From Yamagishiella unicocca (lineage: Eukaryota; Chlorophyta; Chlorophyceae; Chlamydomonadales; Volvocaceae): a stretch of 64,000 nt of DNA. The notes below the pieces were generated by a model that was not told the DNA's origin, ran no database searches, and was given only the letters and a program-made list of their open reading frames with translations. The stretch is taken from positions 744,001-808,000 of the forward strand of contig BDSL01000022.1 in NCBI GenBank assembly GCA_003116995.1, in the 5' to 3' direction. This document shows, piece by piece, positions 1 to 12,200 of the stretch (position 1 is the stretch's first letter; each line of letters opens with the position of its first letter). The translations under genes and the position numbers were made by a program.

Positions 1-879
1 GCGTTCATTAGCTGGTCAATCTTCAACCTGCGTGTATGTAAGGTGACGTACTTGAGGGAGTCCCAAGGCCTTTGCAAGCCATCAAACGCGGGCTTACACG
101 TAGGTCTGGAAGGCGATGAAGTAGATGTACATTCCCAGTATGGGTAGCAGAAGGATTAAGCTGAAAATGATTGGCCCTGATCGCTCGGTCTTGTTGCCCT
201 TGGATGCTGAACAAGGTGGTGTAGGATTCGACGCGTAAATGGGGGCAAGACACTATGCGTACACGCCTCAAGCCACATTTTGTGGCCATGTATGTCGCCG
301 CTCACCCAGGAATAGCCGTGGTACCTCGATCAGGATCCACAACCATGAGAATGAGAACTCCATGGCGAAATTGCGGTTAGGGTAGGGCAGCTGCAAGCCT
401 GCGGGATTCATAGGACAAAGGCATATCAGCCGAGGACGAAGGTTGACCCCTTGGATGATGCTTGTATGCGGATGGACCCCGCCTGATAGCAACCCGATTG
501 CGGGGCAGTCGACGAGCGACACTGGGTGCGAGGAACGTCTAGCCGTGGGCACGTGCCTACTGGGTATGGCAGCCGTGCCCGATTGCAAGGTGATCTATAC
601 ATGCAGCATTACGACCATAGAGGATGGGGATTCGTCCGTTGGCATCAAACGGGGTGCACACTCCTGCTTGCCTTTGTAAACGAATACAAGGATGTTCAGA
701 ATGTAGTAAATCACATCCCACCAGCCGCCGAAATAAATAAATATCTGCAATCCCAGAGATGTGAGAACTCTCCGCCGTGGCTTCTGTGGTTGCTGGCCTA
801 GCTGGGCGCTGCCTGCTGGTGCGGGTCCGGTTTGCACAGGTGCCGCTCCGGTGGCAGCGGCTGGCTGAGTAGCGCTCAT
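1..879 (-). CDS. TMEM216: TMEM216-like ciliary transition-zone membrane protein (3' end off window)
   Basis: The exons read 879-672, 398-306, 206-98 and 27-1, and the gene continues beyond the left edge. The phases join without a stop and give about 145 residues so far. A Pro/Ala/Gln-rich N-terminus of about 35 residues is followed by hydrophobic helices near residues 40-65, 75-97 and 112-134. Several short blocks match animal TMEM216: an FxxxGWWxxxYYxLNxLVFVYKG-like stretch, LQLPYPNRN, EVPRLFL, SKGN and QTYVLKI. In animals this protein belongs to the MKS/B9 module of the ciliary transition zone; the same role here is an inference. The first intron has a GC donor (AAAG then GCAAGC), which is the only choice that preserves the YKGLQLPYP block. 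A TAA directly after QTYV looks like a stop but is part of a strong GTAAGC donor, and the next exon restores the family sequence. Confidence 0.85.
672..672 (-). other. Non-canonical GC-AG intron donor, TMEM216-like intron 1
   Basis: The exon ends AAAG and the intron begins GCAAGC. The acceptor follows CCCGCAG, and the next exon starts at 398. Splicing here gives the family motif YKGLQLPYP in frame. The nearby GT options do not. Confidence 0.75.
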
Positions 880-1153
880 TCGGTAGGATGAAATGTATAC
901 AGTGATAAAGCCCTACCGTAAACCGTCAGCCTGGTTGATAAACAGCTCTTCACACTTTAGCGTTATACGTGTCCAAGCCGTGTTCTTGATGTACTAAGGT
1001 TGAAAGGACATATGCCCGAGTAAATGTAACACAAGACACGAACATGAGACGCTTGCTCTCAAATAGCTCCGCAAGATCCAGCCGGTTCCAAAAACGCAGT
1101 TCCGTTCCTGAAAGGAACTACTGCAGACGGTGCACTGTATTACTTAATTCAAC
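880..1153. other. Intergenic, upstream of the TMEM216-like gene
   Basis: The base composition is lower in GC than the genes on either side. I see no conserved open frame. It presumably holds the 5' UTR and promoter of the minus-strand TMEM216-like gene. Confidence 0.5.
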
Positions 1154-2709
1154 ATGAAAAGGCAACATTTGCATATTCTCTCTCAGTCACTCGCCGCCCA
1201 GAAATGCAGTTTGCGCGAAGCATGTGAACAATCCTGCGCTGTGCGCCCGGCAACAGTAGTTCCAATCGCCATATGCCATTATGTTAGCCTGCACAACCGT
1301 ATGGTATCTACATGTCTCGAAGGCTTACTTTTACCCCTTGGTCAAGGCGTGCCCTATCCATTCGTTCGGAGGCATAGGACATGTGAATAGGGCCTATCCA
1401 AAGCCAAACACCGCGAAGCTGCGCTCGGCAAGTCGCCAGGGGAGGGTATGAGTCTGCAACAGGCGTTGGACTGTAGCCGGCGCCGTTAATACCCGCGCTT
1501 CCTCGCACCGATTTAACCCCGCACTGAACCGTCCCAATGGGCTAAGCGGACATGGGTGCAGGGCACTTTGCGTTACGCCGCGGCTGCTGGCCGCGGCTAT
1601 CACGGAAATGTGCGGCTGCAGCCCCACACCCCTTCCAATGCCTAGCGGCCAGCAACACTGACCAGGTCTATGGTGGCCTGCCACGCATGCTTCCGCCAGC
1701 GTACTTCCCTCCGTAGCGGTCGCGATCGTCCAAAATGGCTCGAAGCTGGGTGGGGTGGTGCTGCCCTGCCCTTGGGGCAAGGCCTGTTCGGGCAATGAGC
1801 CGCACCGCCGTTCTCCCCGGCGCTGTTCATATCAGGCGATCAGATGTTGGTGCGGTGTAGCTGCTGCAGGTGTACCGCACCAGCTAGTGGCCAAGGGCAC
1901 ACAGCAGCCGGCAGCTACCCAATCTCTGACATACCCGGTTTGCTGGATTTGCCTGCGTTCTGACCTTCTGAGCCTCGCCGACGCGCAACCGCACTAGCTA
2001 AGCGGAAGTTGAGCCTCACAACCGGAGTTGTGCTCGGCAAGGAGGAACCCCCGACGCCGGCCTTCCTTGCTAGTAGCGCTTCCGCTTGGCAGGCCTCCGC
2101 TGTTGCTCGTGCCGCGCCGCTCCTGGCGCCGCTGCCCCCCGCCAGGGTTGCGGTGCAGATTGGCGATGCCGTGCCAAAATGTCTCCCTGGCCGATGCTGT
2201 ACTTCGTGAACTGCTGGAGTGTCGCCGTCGCCAGCTAGTCTGCCTACCCTCAGCCTGCACATCCTAGCGTCTGACATCAATGCATGCGCCATCCTCCCCC
2301 GTGCTGTGCTGAGACGCGCGTTTCGCGCGTTTTAGTAGTGGCGGGAGGAGCGGGGCGCGATTCAGTGCTTGTGGATGAAAGGTGTTATTTCAGGGCTTGG
2401 ACGCCCGGCGTGCGGTGGGTACTCTTCCCCCTCTTTTGGTTGGGGTGTCGGCTGTGCCCCTGTGTCCCCGGCCCCCACATGTGCGCCTTGGTCGCGCTGT
2501 CTCGCTTCCGGAGCTGCCGGTACCGGGTACGCTCGCTCCGAATCCCTCACATACTTGATACCCGGCCAGAAGGTTACGCGTATTGTCGAACGTGGGGATG
2601 TGCAGCGGGCGGGCAGCCGGCGGGCAGCTGACCTTGGCTGACTGTACCTCGCCTGCCAGGTTCCGTAGTTTAACCGTCGTTTCTCAAGTAATGCCTTGAT
2701 GGCTTTCAT
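1154..2709. other. Unresolved GC-rich open stretch, possibly coding
   Basis: From about 1500 to 2650 the sequence is clearly richer in GC than its flanks, and several frames stay open on both strands. One minus-strand start near 2709 begins MKAIKALLEKRRLNYGTW and meets a plausible GTACAG donor near 2645. A plus-strand frame around 2026-2207 is Ala/Pro-rich. Neither matches a family I know. In DNA this GC-rich, open frames arise by chance, so I cannot choose a strand or give a gene model. Confidence 0.2.
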
Positions 2710-3236
2710 TCTAGAATTAGCTCAGGAGAGGCGGAGGAGGCGATACTTGCATATGACAAAGCGTTTCGGCCGTTTCAGCGCCTAAACCAGGATTATGTTG
2801 ATGAAACTAGAACTAACAACTATATCATGACGCCGAAATGTCCAAGTTTAAAGACAAAACTGAGGTGTCACTCCGATGCCGTTATAGCTGGAGGCTGTAC
2901 GACGACCTGCACGGGCATCGGCCTCATACACCGCGTATACACGGTCATTCCTACAGGTTCCTGTTACAAGTCTGAATATTTTTATGGGTTCTGAATGAGA
3001 TGACATAGGACATGCCTGACTGGCTTAGACGCTCAAGTGTCATATATGTACGTATGGCGTCACGGAGTTAATTGCCAACGATTAATCGCCATAGAAAGCA
3101 TCAAATACAAGGTGTGCAGAGACATGATATCATATGCGCGTTTTCAATCCTTTCTTGGCGCCCACCCCGGTTACCCATTTATCAACATGTCGGTCACCCC
3201 TTCCCTCCCCCTTTCTTCGCCTGAGCAGTGAGAAAG
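2710..3236. other. Intergenic, promoter side of the A2M-like gene
   Basis: This is AT-richer sequence with no convincing frame. It lies directly upstream of the start codon at 3237 and probably contains the promoter and 5' UTR of the A2M-like gene. I could not place a TATA box with confidence. Confidence 0.4.
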
Positions 3237-6200
3237 ATGAACCAGGAAAGCCGCAAGTTTAGGCTCGCAATAATTGCTGGCCTAATTCTAGTCCTCAGCC
3301 ACTCGTCGCTGGTGCTATGCGAACGGAAGTTGCAAGCTGGACAGGACTCAAACGTAACCTCGCTTCAAGGACCGTTAGCCATCGTGCTAAGCTCTCCAAT
3401 GGAGCTCACGACTGGAGACGGCGTGTATTGTGCTGACCGCCAGGCCTTTACGGTGAGGGGGGTGCCATGTCCTCAGACTTTGGGGCACTGGTCTTGGGTC
3501 TACTTCAAGGATTGTTTACATTGCCTCTGATTGTGCGTAACCACCTGCATTATACCAACCTTACGTGATACGGGTTGCCGACAATTTTGAATACACCAAC
3601 AGCTGATCAGCCGCATTTGGTTACAACCACATGCATCTGTGTGGAAATGTAATCACATTACGCAAAGCCAGGACAGCTTGTACCCCCGTACCCCCCCCCT
3701 ACTGACGCTCCTCATGCCTATCCAACCGGCCTCAGGTCGTGTTCTCACGACCTGTTATTGCTCTGGGCTCCGATTTTAATGCAAGCATTTCGCTCAAAAA
3801 GGTACGACAATTGCCGTGTTTGCTGCGGGCGTCCCCCATGTCCCGTCCATCCATCAGCTGACCCGGCCCCCGCGGCGGCCCCCCCTCCACCTTTGTACTA
3901 TGCCTGTTGCAGGTCCCCTTCCGGCTGTCCTGCAACTTGCCCGGCAAGCAGCGGTGGGTGACGACCACCGTCTTCCGTTTCGACCCTGACGTCGACTGGC
4001 CATCCGACTTGGACTGTAGCCTGATCTGGAACGCCAACCTGACCGCGTATGACGGTGAGAGCTTCCCGAGGCCAGGGGACCGCGCCGGGTCCTCCAAAGG
4101 GTTTCGTTGCTCCCATAGATTACAAACAGCCATGGGAGCAACCCATGGGCTACAAACCCATGACGACACCAGCAGCGATGAGCGTAGACGCACCATACGC
4201 AAACCCGACGACTTGACAGGCGCAACTGCGCGCGGGTTCTCATGCCTCTCCCATCTGCGGCTGCCACGGCCTGACGAGACCAGTCGGCCTCCCGTTCCAA
4301 ACCCCACCGCAAACCCCTTCTCGCTCCAAGCCGCTGGCGCGTGATTGGGGCCGAAGTGTAGTTCAGCTTGGCGTCAAGCTTGGCGCATGGGGACCGAGAC
4401 ACCCGCCGGCCCTTGGCACTAACCCGTGCTCCCCTTCCCCCCGGCCCCGCGCCCCACTGCTGCTGCTGCGACTGGTCCCCTGCCGCACAGGCACTCAGCT
4501 TCAGCTGGGCGCTATCCCAGTTGAGCGGCCCCTCCTCACATACGGCCTGGCGATGGGCGTGGAGGCAGTCCTCTCTCCGCGCGCGACCAACATGAGTGGG
4601 GGAGCCTGGGACTACCGCAAGGGAGTGCTAGACGATAAGCTGCCCGAGGTGCCCCCTGACGGTGAGCGCTGCGGCGGTCGCCGGCGGGTGGTGCAGCTGG
4701 GCGGTGCGGGAGGTGCCGACCGGGCTACTTCGAGCGTATGACAGTCGCCGGGAAGGGTTGCTGCCGGGGCTGGCTTGGGCTTCCATCCGTGGGAAGCGGG
4801 GAGGGTGGGTTGAGAGGAAACCCGTGGGTCGACAAACAGAGAGGAGTGGTAGGCGGGGGACCCGCCACGGGGTGCGGTGTGTAAGTGTGTGTCTGCGTGT
4901 GTGTGTGCCACGGTGGGCTAGGCTGGGTGCCCTGTCTGGCGGCTGGCGCCTCGCTGGTTGGCGGGCCCGATACCTCGGAGTTGCGTGGTGCGCCTTTCTG
5001 CTCCGCACCCCGGCGCCAGCGGTTGACGGCCCCATCGTGCGGCCCATCCTCGGTCCCTCAGGCAAGGTGCTGCTGTACTTCACTGACCCGGTCAACCTGC
5101 TGATGGTGCAGGAGGCCCTTCAGGTGGGTCGGTTGGGTGGGGTGGGAGGGGGTTGAGAAAGTACCCATTGGTATTGGTCGGCACGGTTGGGTTAGGGAGC
5201 GGGGGAGGGGTCGCCAGGCCGACGCGCCAAAGCGCACCATGGCATCTTCGGGTCGGGCCGTGCGCGCCTGCCTCATGGGTGCAGCGCCGGGGCGTCAAGG
5301 CCGCCCAGCGCTCTGAAGGTCTCTCGTGTCGCTGGTAGCGGGGGCTCCTTGGCCGTCCCTGCCATGGCCTCGTGTGTGCAGGACATTTCGCCTGACGCTG
5401 AACCCCCTGGCCGCTCCTCTTCCCCCCGCCCCCTCCCCCTGCTGACCTGGTCTCGCAGCTGAAGAAGGGCGAGGTCATGTACGACGAGAGCATCGCCGTG
5501 CTGACGGGCCCCAAGCTGCCGTACACCCTGCGGCCGTGCTACAGCGACAGCCCATGGGTGTATCTGCCGGTGGGTGCTGCTGCTGCTGCCGTGTGTCCTG
5601 GGAGGCGGCGAATGTGTTTTGCGCCCTTGCGCCCTTGTTGCACCTACCAGCTTGTTTTCAGTTTTTCAATAGACCCAGCAGCCCCTGGGCCCAGCCGGTT
5701 GGAGAGGACGGGGAGGGGGGGAAGCCGCCTGCCCGCTGCACACCGCGCTGATTGCGGCTGCAGCACCGCACGTTGTGCCGGCCGGGCCAACATCGCGCTG
5801 TGGCGGGACTGCTCTCACGCCGCGATGAGTCGTGCCTTGTGCTGTGTGTGCTGCGTGCAGTTGCAGGCTCGTGGCTCCCTGGACGTCAACACCACCTGCG
5901 CGGAGCTCCAACCTGATGTGCCCTTGGAGCCAGACACCTGGTACGACACCCCCCCGGCTACGCCCCGCCCTGCCCCGGACCACATCGCACCGCACTGCAC
6001 CGCGCCGCACCGCCCTCCCGCGTCCTGTGTTTCATCAACTTCCGCCTTGAGCCGCCGCTGCCAGCACCTTTCCCCTCGCCTCCAGTGCCCGATTGCCTTC
6101 CCCTCCTCCCAAACCCCGCCCACCGCCCTGCCGCCCTGCCTGCGCGCCTTCCGCGCCGCGCACCCGCTCCCTTCTGCCCTCTGCCCCCACCACCTTCCGC

Positions 6201-9200
6201 GCTCCTCCTCGTCCTGCACCCTCCCCCTCCCCCTCCCCTCGACCTACAAAATCAAAGACGGTGGGGGGGGGTGTCCTTTGTTGCAACCCCGCGACCTATA
6301 CTCACACCCGCTGCTGCTGCCGCCTGTTGCCCTGCAGGTACACCCTGTCATTGCCGGCGGGCAGCAGGTACTACGCTTTAGCGGGCCGCCTGCGCCGGGA
6401 CGCCAGCGTACAGCTCGCCGGGCTGCGGCGGTTCCGCATCCCCTTCCGGGAGGACAGGGCTTTCCAATTACCGGAAAGCGGGCAGCAGCTGCGGCCACTG
6501 ATCAGGCAAGGAGGGCTTTCGAGGAAGACCCGTGGATGCCAGAAAAAACCGTTTAGAACAGACGCAAGGAGGGGAGGGATGGGGCCTGGAAGAGGGCGGG
6601 CTGGGCCGATCCATGCCGGGTGGCATGCAGTCAGGGGTCGGGCGATTTGGCTACTGGAACAGAAGGGAGCTGCGGGTAGGGTTGCGGCGCGGTGGGGTGC
6701 TGCAGCAGTGTGTGCCCCGCCCTGTGGGATGAGAGGCCCAACTGCACTTCTGATAGTTGTTTCCCTCCATCTCCTATGTCAGGTTTCCTCTCCTATGTCA
6801 TGTATCATCTCCTTTGTCATGTAACCTCCTTCTGCTATGTCATGTACCCTCTCCCCCCATCCCCACGCCCTGCGGAAAATAGAACACACACCCTACCGGT
6901 GAATTAAAACACAGCCTGCTGCCTGCCCAATCTTACCCCTCCGGGGCCCCCTCCCCTCCCGCCGCCCCGCCGCCCCAGTTACCGGCGGCTGAACCTCTGG
7001 ATGACGCACGGGCTTGCGACCAACACCACCGCCGCGGCCCTCGCGCGCACGCTAAGCATCTGCAAGGTGGACGGACCCGCCACGTCAGCCCAGGATGTCA
7101 CGAACGCGACCTGCACGCCCGTGCCCTTCACGCTCACCTTGTCCTCGTCCATCCTGGCGCGACTCGTGGTGCCACAGCTGGCGCCCGACTCGGTGTACAG
7201 GTGGGTGGGGTTGAGAGGGAACCCTCGGTGTACAGGTGGGTGGGTGGGTGGGTGGTACGGGTGAGGGTGCGGGCGACAGGTACGAGGGTGCTCCTGTCGG
7301 GGCATGTCAGGTAGAGTCAGGGACTAGCGGGCAGCGGGGAAATTGCAAGGCGGGCGTGTGGGCGTGAACAATGTGTTTTGCGATGCCCAGATGGTCCCGG
7401 GGGTGCGGGCGGGAGGATGAGAGGATACCCGTGGTTCGGCACCGAGACGCCCCCCCGCGTACTCGCCGCCTCCCCCAGTTCTCCAGCTAGCGCCCAAAAC
7501 CAACCGGTTTCGCGACACGTTTCCTTGGGTCACGCGGGGTCCTCGCTTCCGTTAACCCAGCCGCCGCCGATTTCGCTTAGCCGCCGAAGGTCGACACACG
7601 ACCTCCGTCTTTTACTCACCCACACAAGTTCTCCCGCATGCATCTCGAAACGTCTGCACTAAACGCATTTTCTCTCATCCACTGGTCTTCCTCGAAACCC
7701 CCGCGTACACGGGTTTTCCTTGCACCCCCGCGAGGGGCGGGAGGGGCGCAGTGTGAGTTCGCCCTCGGCCGGGGTCGACCCCGCAACCCGGCAGCAACCG
7801 GCCTGTGCTTCCACACCACCCCACTCGCACAGGTTCAGCGCCGCTGCCGACGCCGGCGTCAAGGACGGCTTCGGGCAGACCCTGCAGGTGCGACAGCGGC
7901 CGATACCAGCCGGTGCATCAGGCGGGGGCGTTGGGATGCGGCCGCGGCAGCAGCAGCAGCAGGCGCGTCCGTTCCCCATTCTGGAACACCCGGTGCCCAG
8001 ACGGCACCCATTCCTCGCTCCGAAACGCTCGCAACGGGGAAGTGACGTGGTATCCTAACGTCCCCCCCCCCACCCCGGGGCGTCGTCTCGCCGTAGCCGC
8101 TTTAGCTTAGCCGCCAAAGGTCATATTACGACCTTCGGCTTTAGTACCCCCAACCCAGTCCTCCAGCAGGCATATCAAAACGTCTTTTCTAAACGGTTTT
8201 TCCGGGCATCCACGGGTCTTCCTCGAACCCCCCCCACCCCGCCCGCAGGCATCGTCCAGCTACCTCCGCACCCGAGCCGCAGATTATTCCTTTTCCGCTC
8301 CCGCCACCGGGGGCGGCTACGGCGGCGGGGCGAGCCTGGTGGTTCTGGAGGCGGGAGTTGACACGCTGTCGTCGTGGCCGTACATCACCCGGGGTCCCCC
8401 CGCCCGGGACCCCAACGACTACTACTCCCCGACCGAGTACACCCGCAACCTCACGGCCTACACCGTGAACGCCACCAAGGTTTCGGAGCTGATCAAGCTG
8501 CTGGCGATCCTCGGGGTGCGGGGGGTGGGGGAGTGGGGACGGGGTATGCGCTGCCGTGTGTGTGTGTGTGTTGAGATCTGCAAACCCCCATGTCGACGTA
8601 CCCAACCGACACAACCAACACAACCAACACAACCAACACAATCAGTCCAACCCAACCCAACACCCCCCCGTCCCCCAACAGGGCACCAGCAGCCCGGACG
8701 CGGCCTCGAAGCTCAAACCCACGTCCACTAAGAGCATCTCCCTGCCCCGCGCCCTCACGACGCCCGGCTCGGGCGCCGGCTGGACGGAGGTGCTGCTGCC
8801 GCTGGGCACCGCTGCTGGCGTGCAGGTCACCCGGGGCTGCTGCTCGGCCAAGGTGAGATGGAGAAACACCATCGGGCTCGCGACCCACGGGGTCGCAACC
8901 CCTTCCCCCCCTCCAGGGACGGCTTCCTTGTACACGCGCGTTCCTCAAACCCCCCCTAGGGACGCCCGCAGAGTGCACCGTGTTCTACCCTCTCCCGGTG
9001 GTGATGTGATGTGACGTATTCGTAATATACACGCACATACACACGCACGCACCGGGTGAACCCAAGCCGGGGGCGCGGGCTGCAAGCTGTGCAGATGTAT
9101 CCCGGCCAGACGTCCCGAGGTGCTGGCGCCACCTCACTTCGCTCCACCATGGGCCACACCCGGTAACCTTGCCACGAGGGCTCCGCCTAAACCCATTCCG

Positions 9201-12200
9201 CCACCCGCCCCTTACGCCCGCCGCAGTGGTACGACAGCACCCAGCACGAGGCCACGTACCAGACCGTGCTCAGGACGAGCATCTCCGCCAGTGTCGTACA
9301 GTCCGCCGACAAGTTTGTTGCGTGGGTTACGGACGCGTCGCTCGGCGGCGGCGCAGTCAAGGGAGCGAGTGTGGCGTTCTACGGGATGACCTGGACGGTG
9401 ATTTGGGGGGAGGGGGGAGGGGCGAGCCAGCGGCAGGCGGCTGCCCGTCCGGGTGGATATGTTCTGCTAGTGGGGTGCTGTGGGGTGCTGTGTTCGGATT
9501 GAGGGTTTTTAGGGTTTCGAGGGATGGGCGAGTGGCACGGCGTTGTGCTGCACGTCGGTGTTTCGATGCTTCTGGAATCCCTGCGGGGGCTGCGGGACCC
9601 GGCAGGCGATCAGCTCACCCGGTTCTCCTCCCAGGTTCTGTCCTAAACGGGTTTTCCTTCGTACATGGGTTTTCCTCGCAACCCTCCGGCTGCTTCCGCC
9701 CATCCACCGCCTCCGCGCTCCTCCCACCCTTCGCCCCCCCTGCTAAAGGCGCCGGAGCTGCTGGGAGACTGTACGACAAACTCCTCCGGCATCTGCGTCG
9801 TACAGCTCAAGTACCGGTCGCAGGTATGGCGGCGGGTGGGGGGGGGATCCAGTAGCAGGTGGGTAGCTGGGGGAGGGGCAGCGGCAGGTGGGAGCCGCTG
9901 AGGAGCGGTTTCGGAGCCCCCTTGCCAGGTCACCAGGAGCATGGCACGGCAGGCCATAGAACGCAGCTTCAATGATACACTACTCGCCGCAAACCCCCCG
10001 CCCACGGGGGGTTTTAAGCGGTTTTTTCTGGCGTCCACGGGTCTTCCTCGAAACCCGCCCCCGGCCCCTTTCCGTCTGCCCCCCCCCCCTCGCTGCCACA
10101 TGACACCTTTCCCCCTGGCTCCTCCCCCCATCTCGCGACTTTGCCCGAGCAGCATTACTCTGCGGCGATCTTCACAGTCGTGACGGCGCCGCCCCCCCCT
10201 GGAGCGGCCGGGGCAGCCGCGGGCAGCCGCCTTGCGCTCATCTCCTCCAGCGGCTACTACCAGCTTCCCTCCGCACAGCCGCCGTACATCGGCTCGATGG
10301 TGTTTGACCGCAAGCTGGTCGAGCCCGGCGACACCCTGCGAGTCACAGGTGCGCCCGCGGGGCCGCCTGCTGCCCTGTGTCGTACCGTACGGCGCCGTAC
10401 TTACGGTGCTGGCCTGGCAATGCCAGGCGGCGGGAGGAGGGGGGCCAGGCGGGAGGGGCGGGCGCGCCCTGCCCGGCGACACACCCGTCGGGCACGGGGG
10501 CTGAGGGAGGGTTGGAGACAGCCCGGGCGGCTGTGTATATGCCACGTCAGCCACAGTACAATAGCCCCGAGTGGTGGTGTGGCGCGTTCCCATGCCTATG
10601 CCTCCCCCCATTCTGCCCTGCTGGCAGTCGCTGCACTCACCTCATGCCCGCGCCGCACCCCCTCCTGTCCTAAACGCTTTTTCTCGCTTCCACGGGTCTT
10701 CCTCGCAACCCCGCCCTGTTACCACCCACTAGGTTTCGTGCAGACGATGAGCACCACGGGTCTGTCGCTGCCGCCTTCCAGCAATGCCCTCCTGGAGGTC
10801 AGCCCGCACTGGCAGGCCACCGGAGGATGGGAGAGCAGCCCTAAGGCGGCGCCGCGGTTCATTGTCCAGGTGGGTGGTGCTGATGGGGGGGAGAGTAATC
10901 CCGTCGGAGGGAGTGGTGGTGATGGCGGTGGGGGCCCTCCTCCAGGGCCCTACCCCTCGCACCCCCGCCTCCGAGATTTTGGCATCTGGAAACCGTAAAA
11001 CCCTAAAACCCACACCCGGTTCCGGTCCCACCTTGTCCGCCCTCACCCCAGCCCCAGCCTTGAAACCCTCACCCTGTGCTTCCTGCCCCGCCTCCGGACG
11101 GGTACCCGCAGCTCAACGGCACGACCGGCACGATCCACGGCGAGATCCAGGTGCCGACAGACGCACGTTTGAAGTGGTACACCGTCACGCTCATGGTTCC
11201 GGAGCCGGGTGCCAAGCTGCCGGATCCAGCGAACCCCGAGGAGGTGTCCTGGGGCGGTGACCTGCGCGGCTGGCACGCGGCTGCGACGGAGAGCTTCGTC
11301 GTCGCCAAACCACGACTGCCGACTGCCGAGCTGCTGGTGAGTGAAGGCCTTGGGCGGAGGGGCTGGGGGGGGGAAGCCGCGGTACGACACGCAAGGCCCA
11401 CATGTGTGTCGGGGCGAAGGCACGTTGTGCGACGGTTTTGCTGTTGTTGATGTTCCACTCACTCATCCACTCACTCATCCACTCACTCGCCCACTTACTC
11501 ACTCGTCCACTCACTCATCCACTCACTCGCCCACTCGCTCGCCCACTCACTCGCCCACTCACTCATTAACCCGCGCAGGTGGAAGTGCCGCCGTGGGTGC
11601 TGCCCAACGCAACCGTGGTCGTTAACGCAACCGCCGTCAGTTACATCGGCGCCTCCGTGGACGCCTCGGCCATGGACGTCAAATGGACGCACAGCCGCGC
11701 TTCCGGAGTGGTGCGAGTAGTGACGGACGCCAACGGCTTCGCAACCGCCGCCATCGACCTGACCGACATGCAGGCGGACGAGCGCCCGACGGCGCCCGAC
11801 ACTCTGTCCGTAACGGTGGAGTGGGTAGGGCCCACAAGGGAGCTCATCACGCACGACACCACCATCAGGTGAGTGGGTTGTGTATGGGGGGGCCCGGGTC
11901 AGGGGCCACGTGGTGGGGTCGCGGGTAGGGTCTAGGGTTTACTGGTGCCGTACCAGGTCCCCCCTCGCTCCAGCCCCTGGGCCCCGACCCTCCAGCCCTC
12001 CAATCGATGCCTCATCTCCCTGGCCAACTGGTGCCGTACAACTCCCCCACGCGCAAACCCACGCGCAGCCCCGCTCGCGTTCCCTGAGTCATAACCCCCC
12101 CAGCCCTCTTGTTGAATGCCTCGTCTCCACGGCCGTCTAACCGGCGGTCCGCTACCCCTCCGCCCCCGCCCCCCACAGCATCGCGAGCGGCCCCGCCCAG

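Noticed and set aside
94..98. TAA as the stop codon (and TGTAA as poly(A) signal) of the TMEM216-like gene
   Set aside because: The bases form a strong GTAAGC donor after QTYV. The next exon at 27-1 restores the conserved continuation LKIDQLMN, so this is an intron boundary.
1394..1795. Minus-strand frame of 133 codons
   Set aside because: The composition looks random, there are overlapping open frames on the other strand, and no splice partner could be found.
3228..3236. In-frame GTG upstream of the A2M start
   Set aside because: Nuclear algal genes start at ATG. The ATG at 3237 gives a clean signal peptide, so the GTG extension is not used.
4106..4147. Hairpin GTTGCTCCCAT ... ATGGGAGCAAC in A2M intron 3 as a small-RNA precursor
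   Set aside because: The stem is only 11 bp with a 17-base loop, too short for an algal microRNA precursor.
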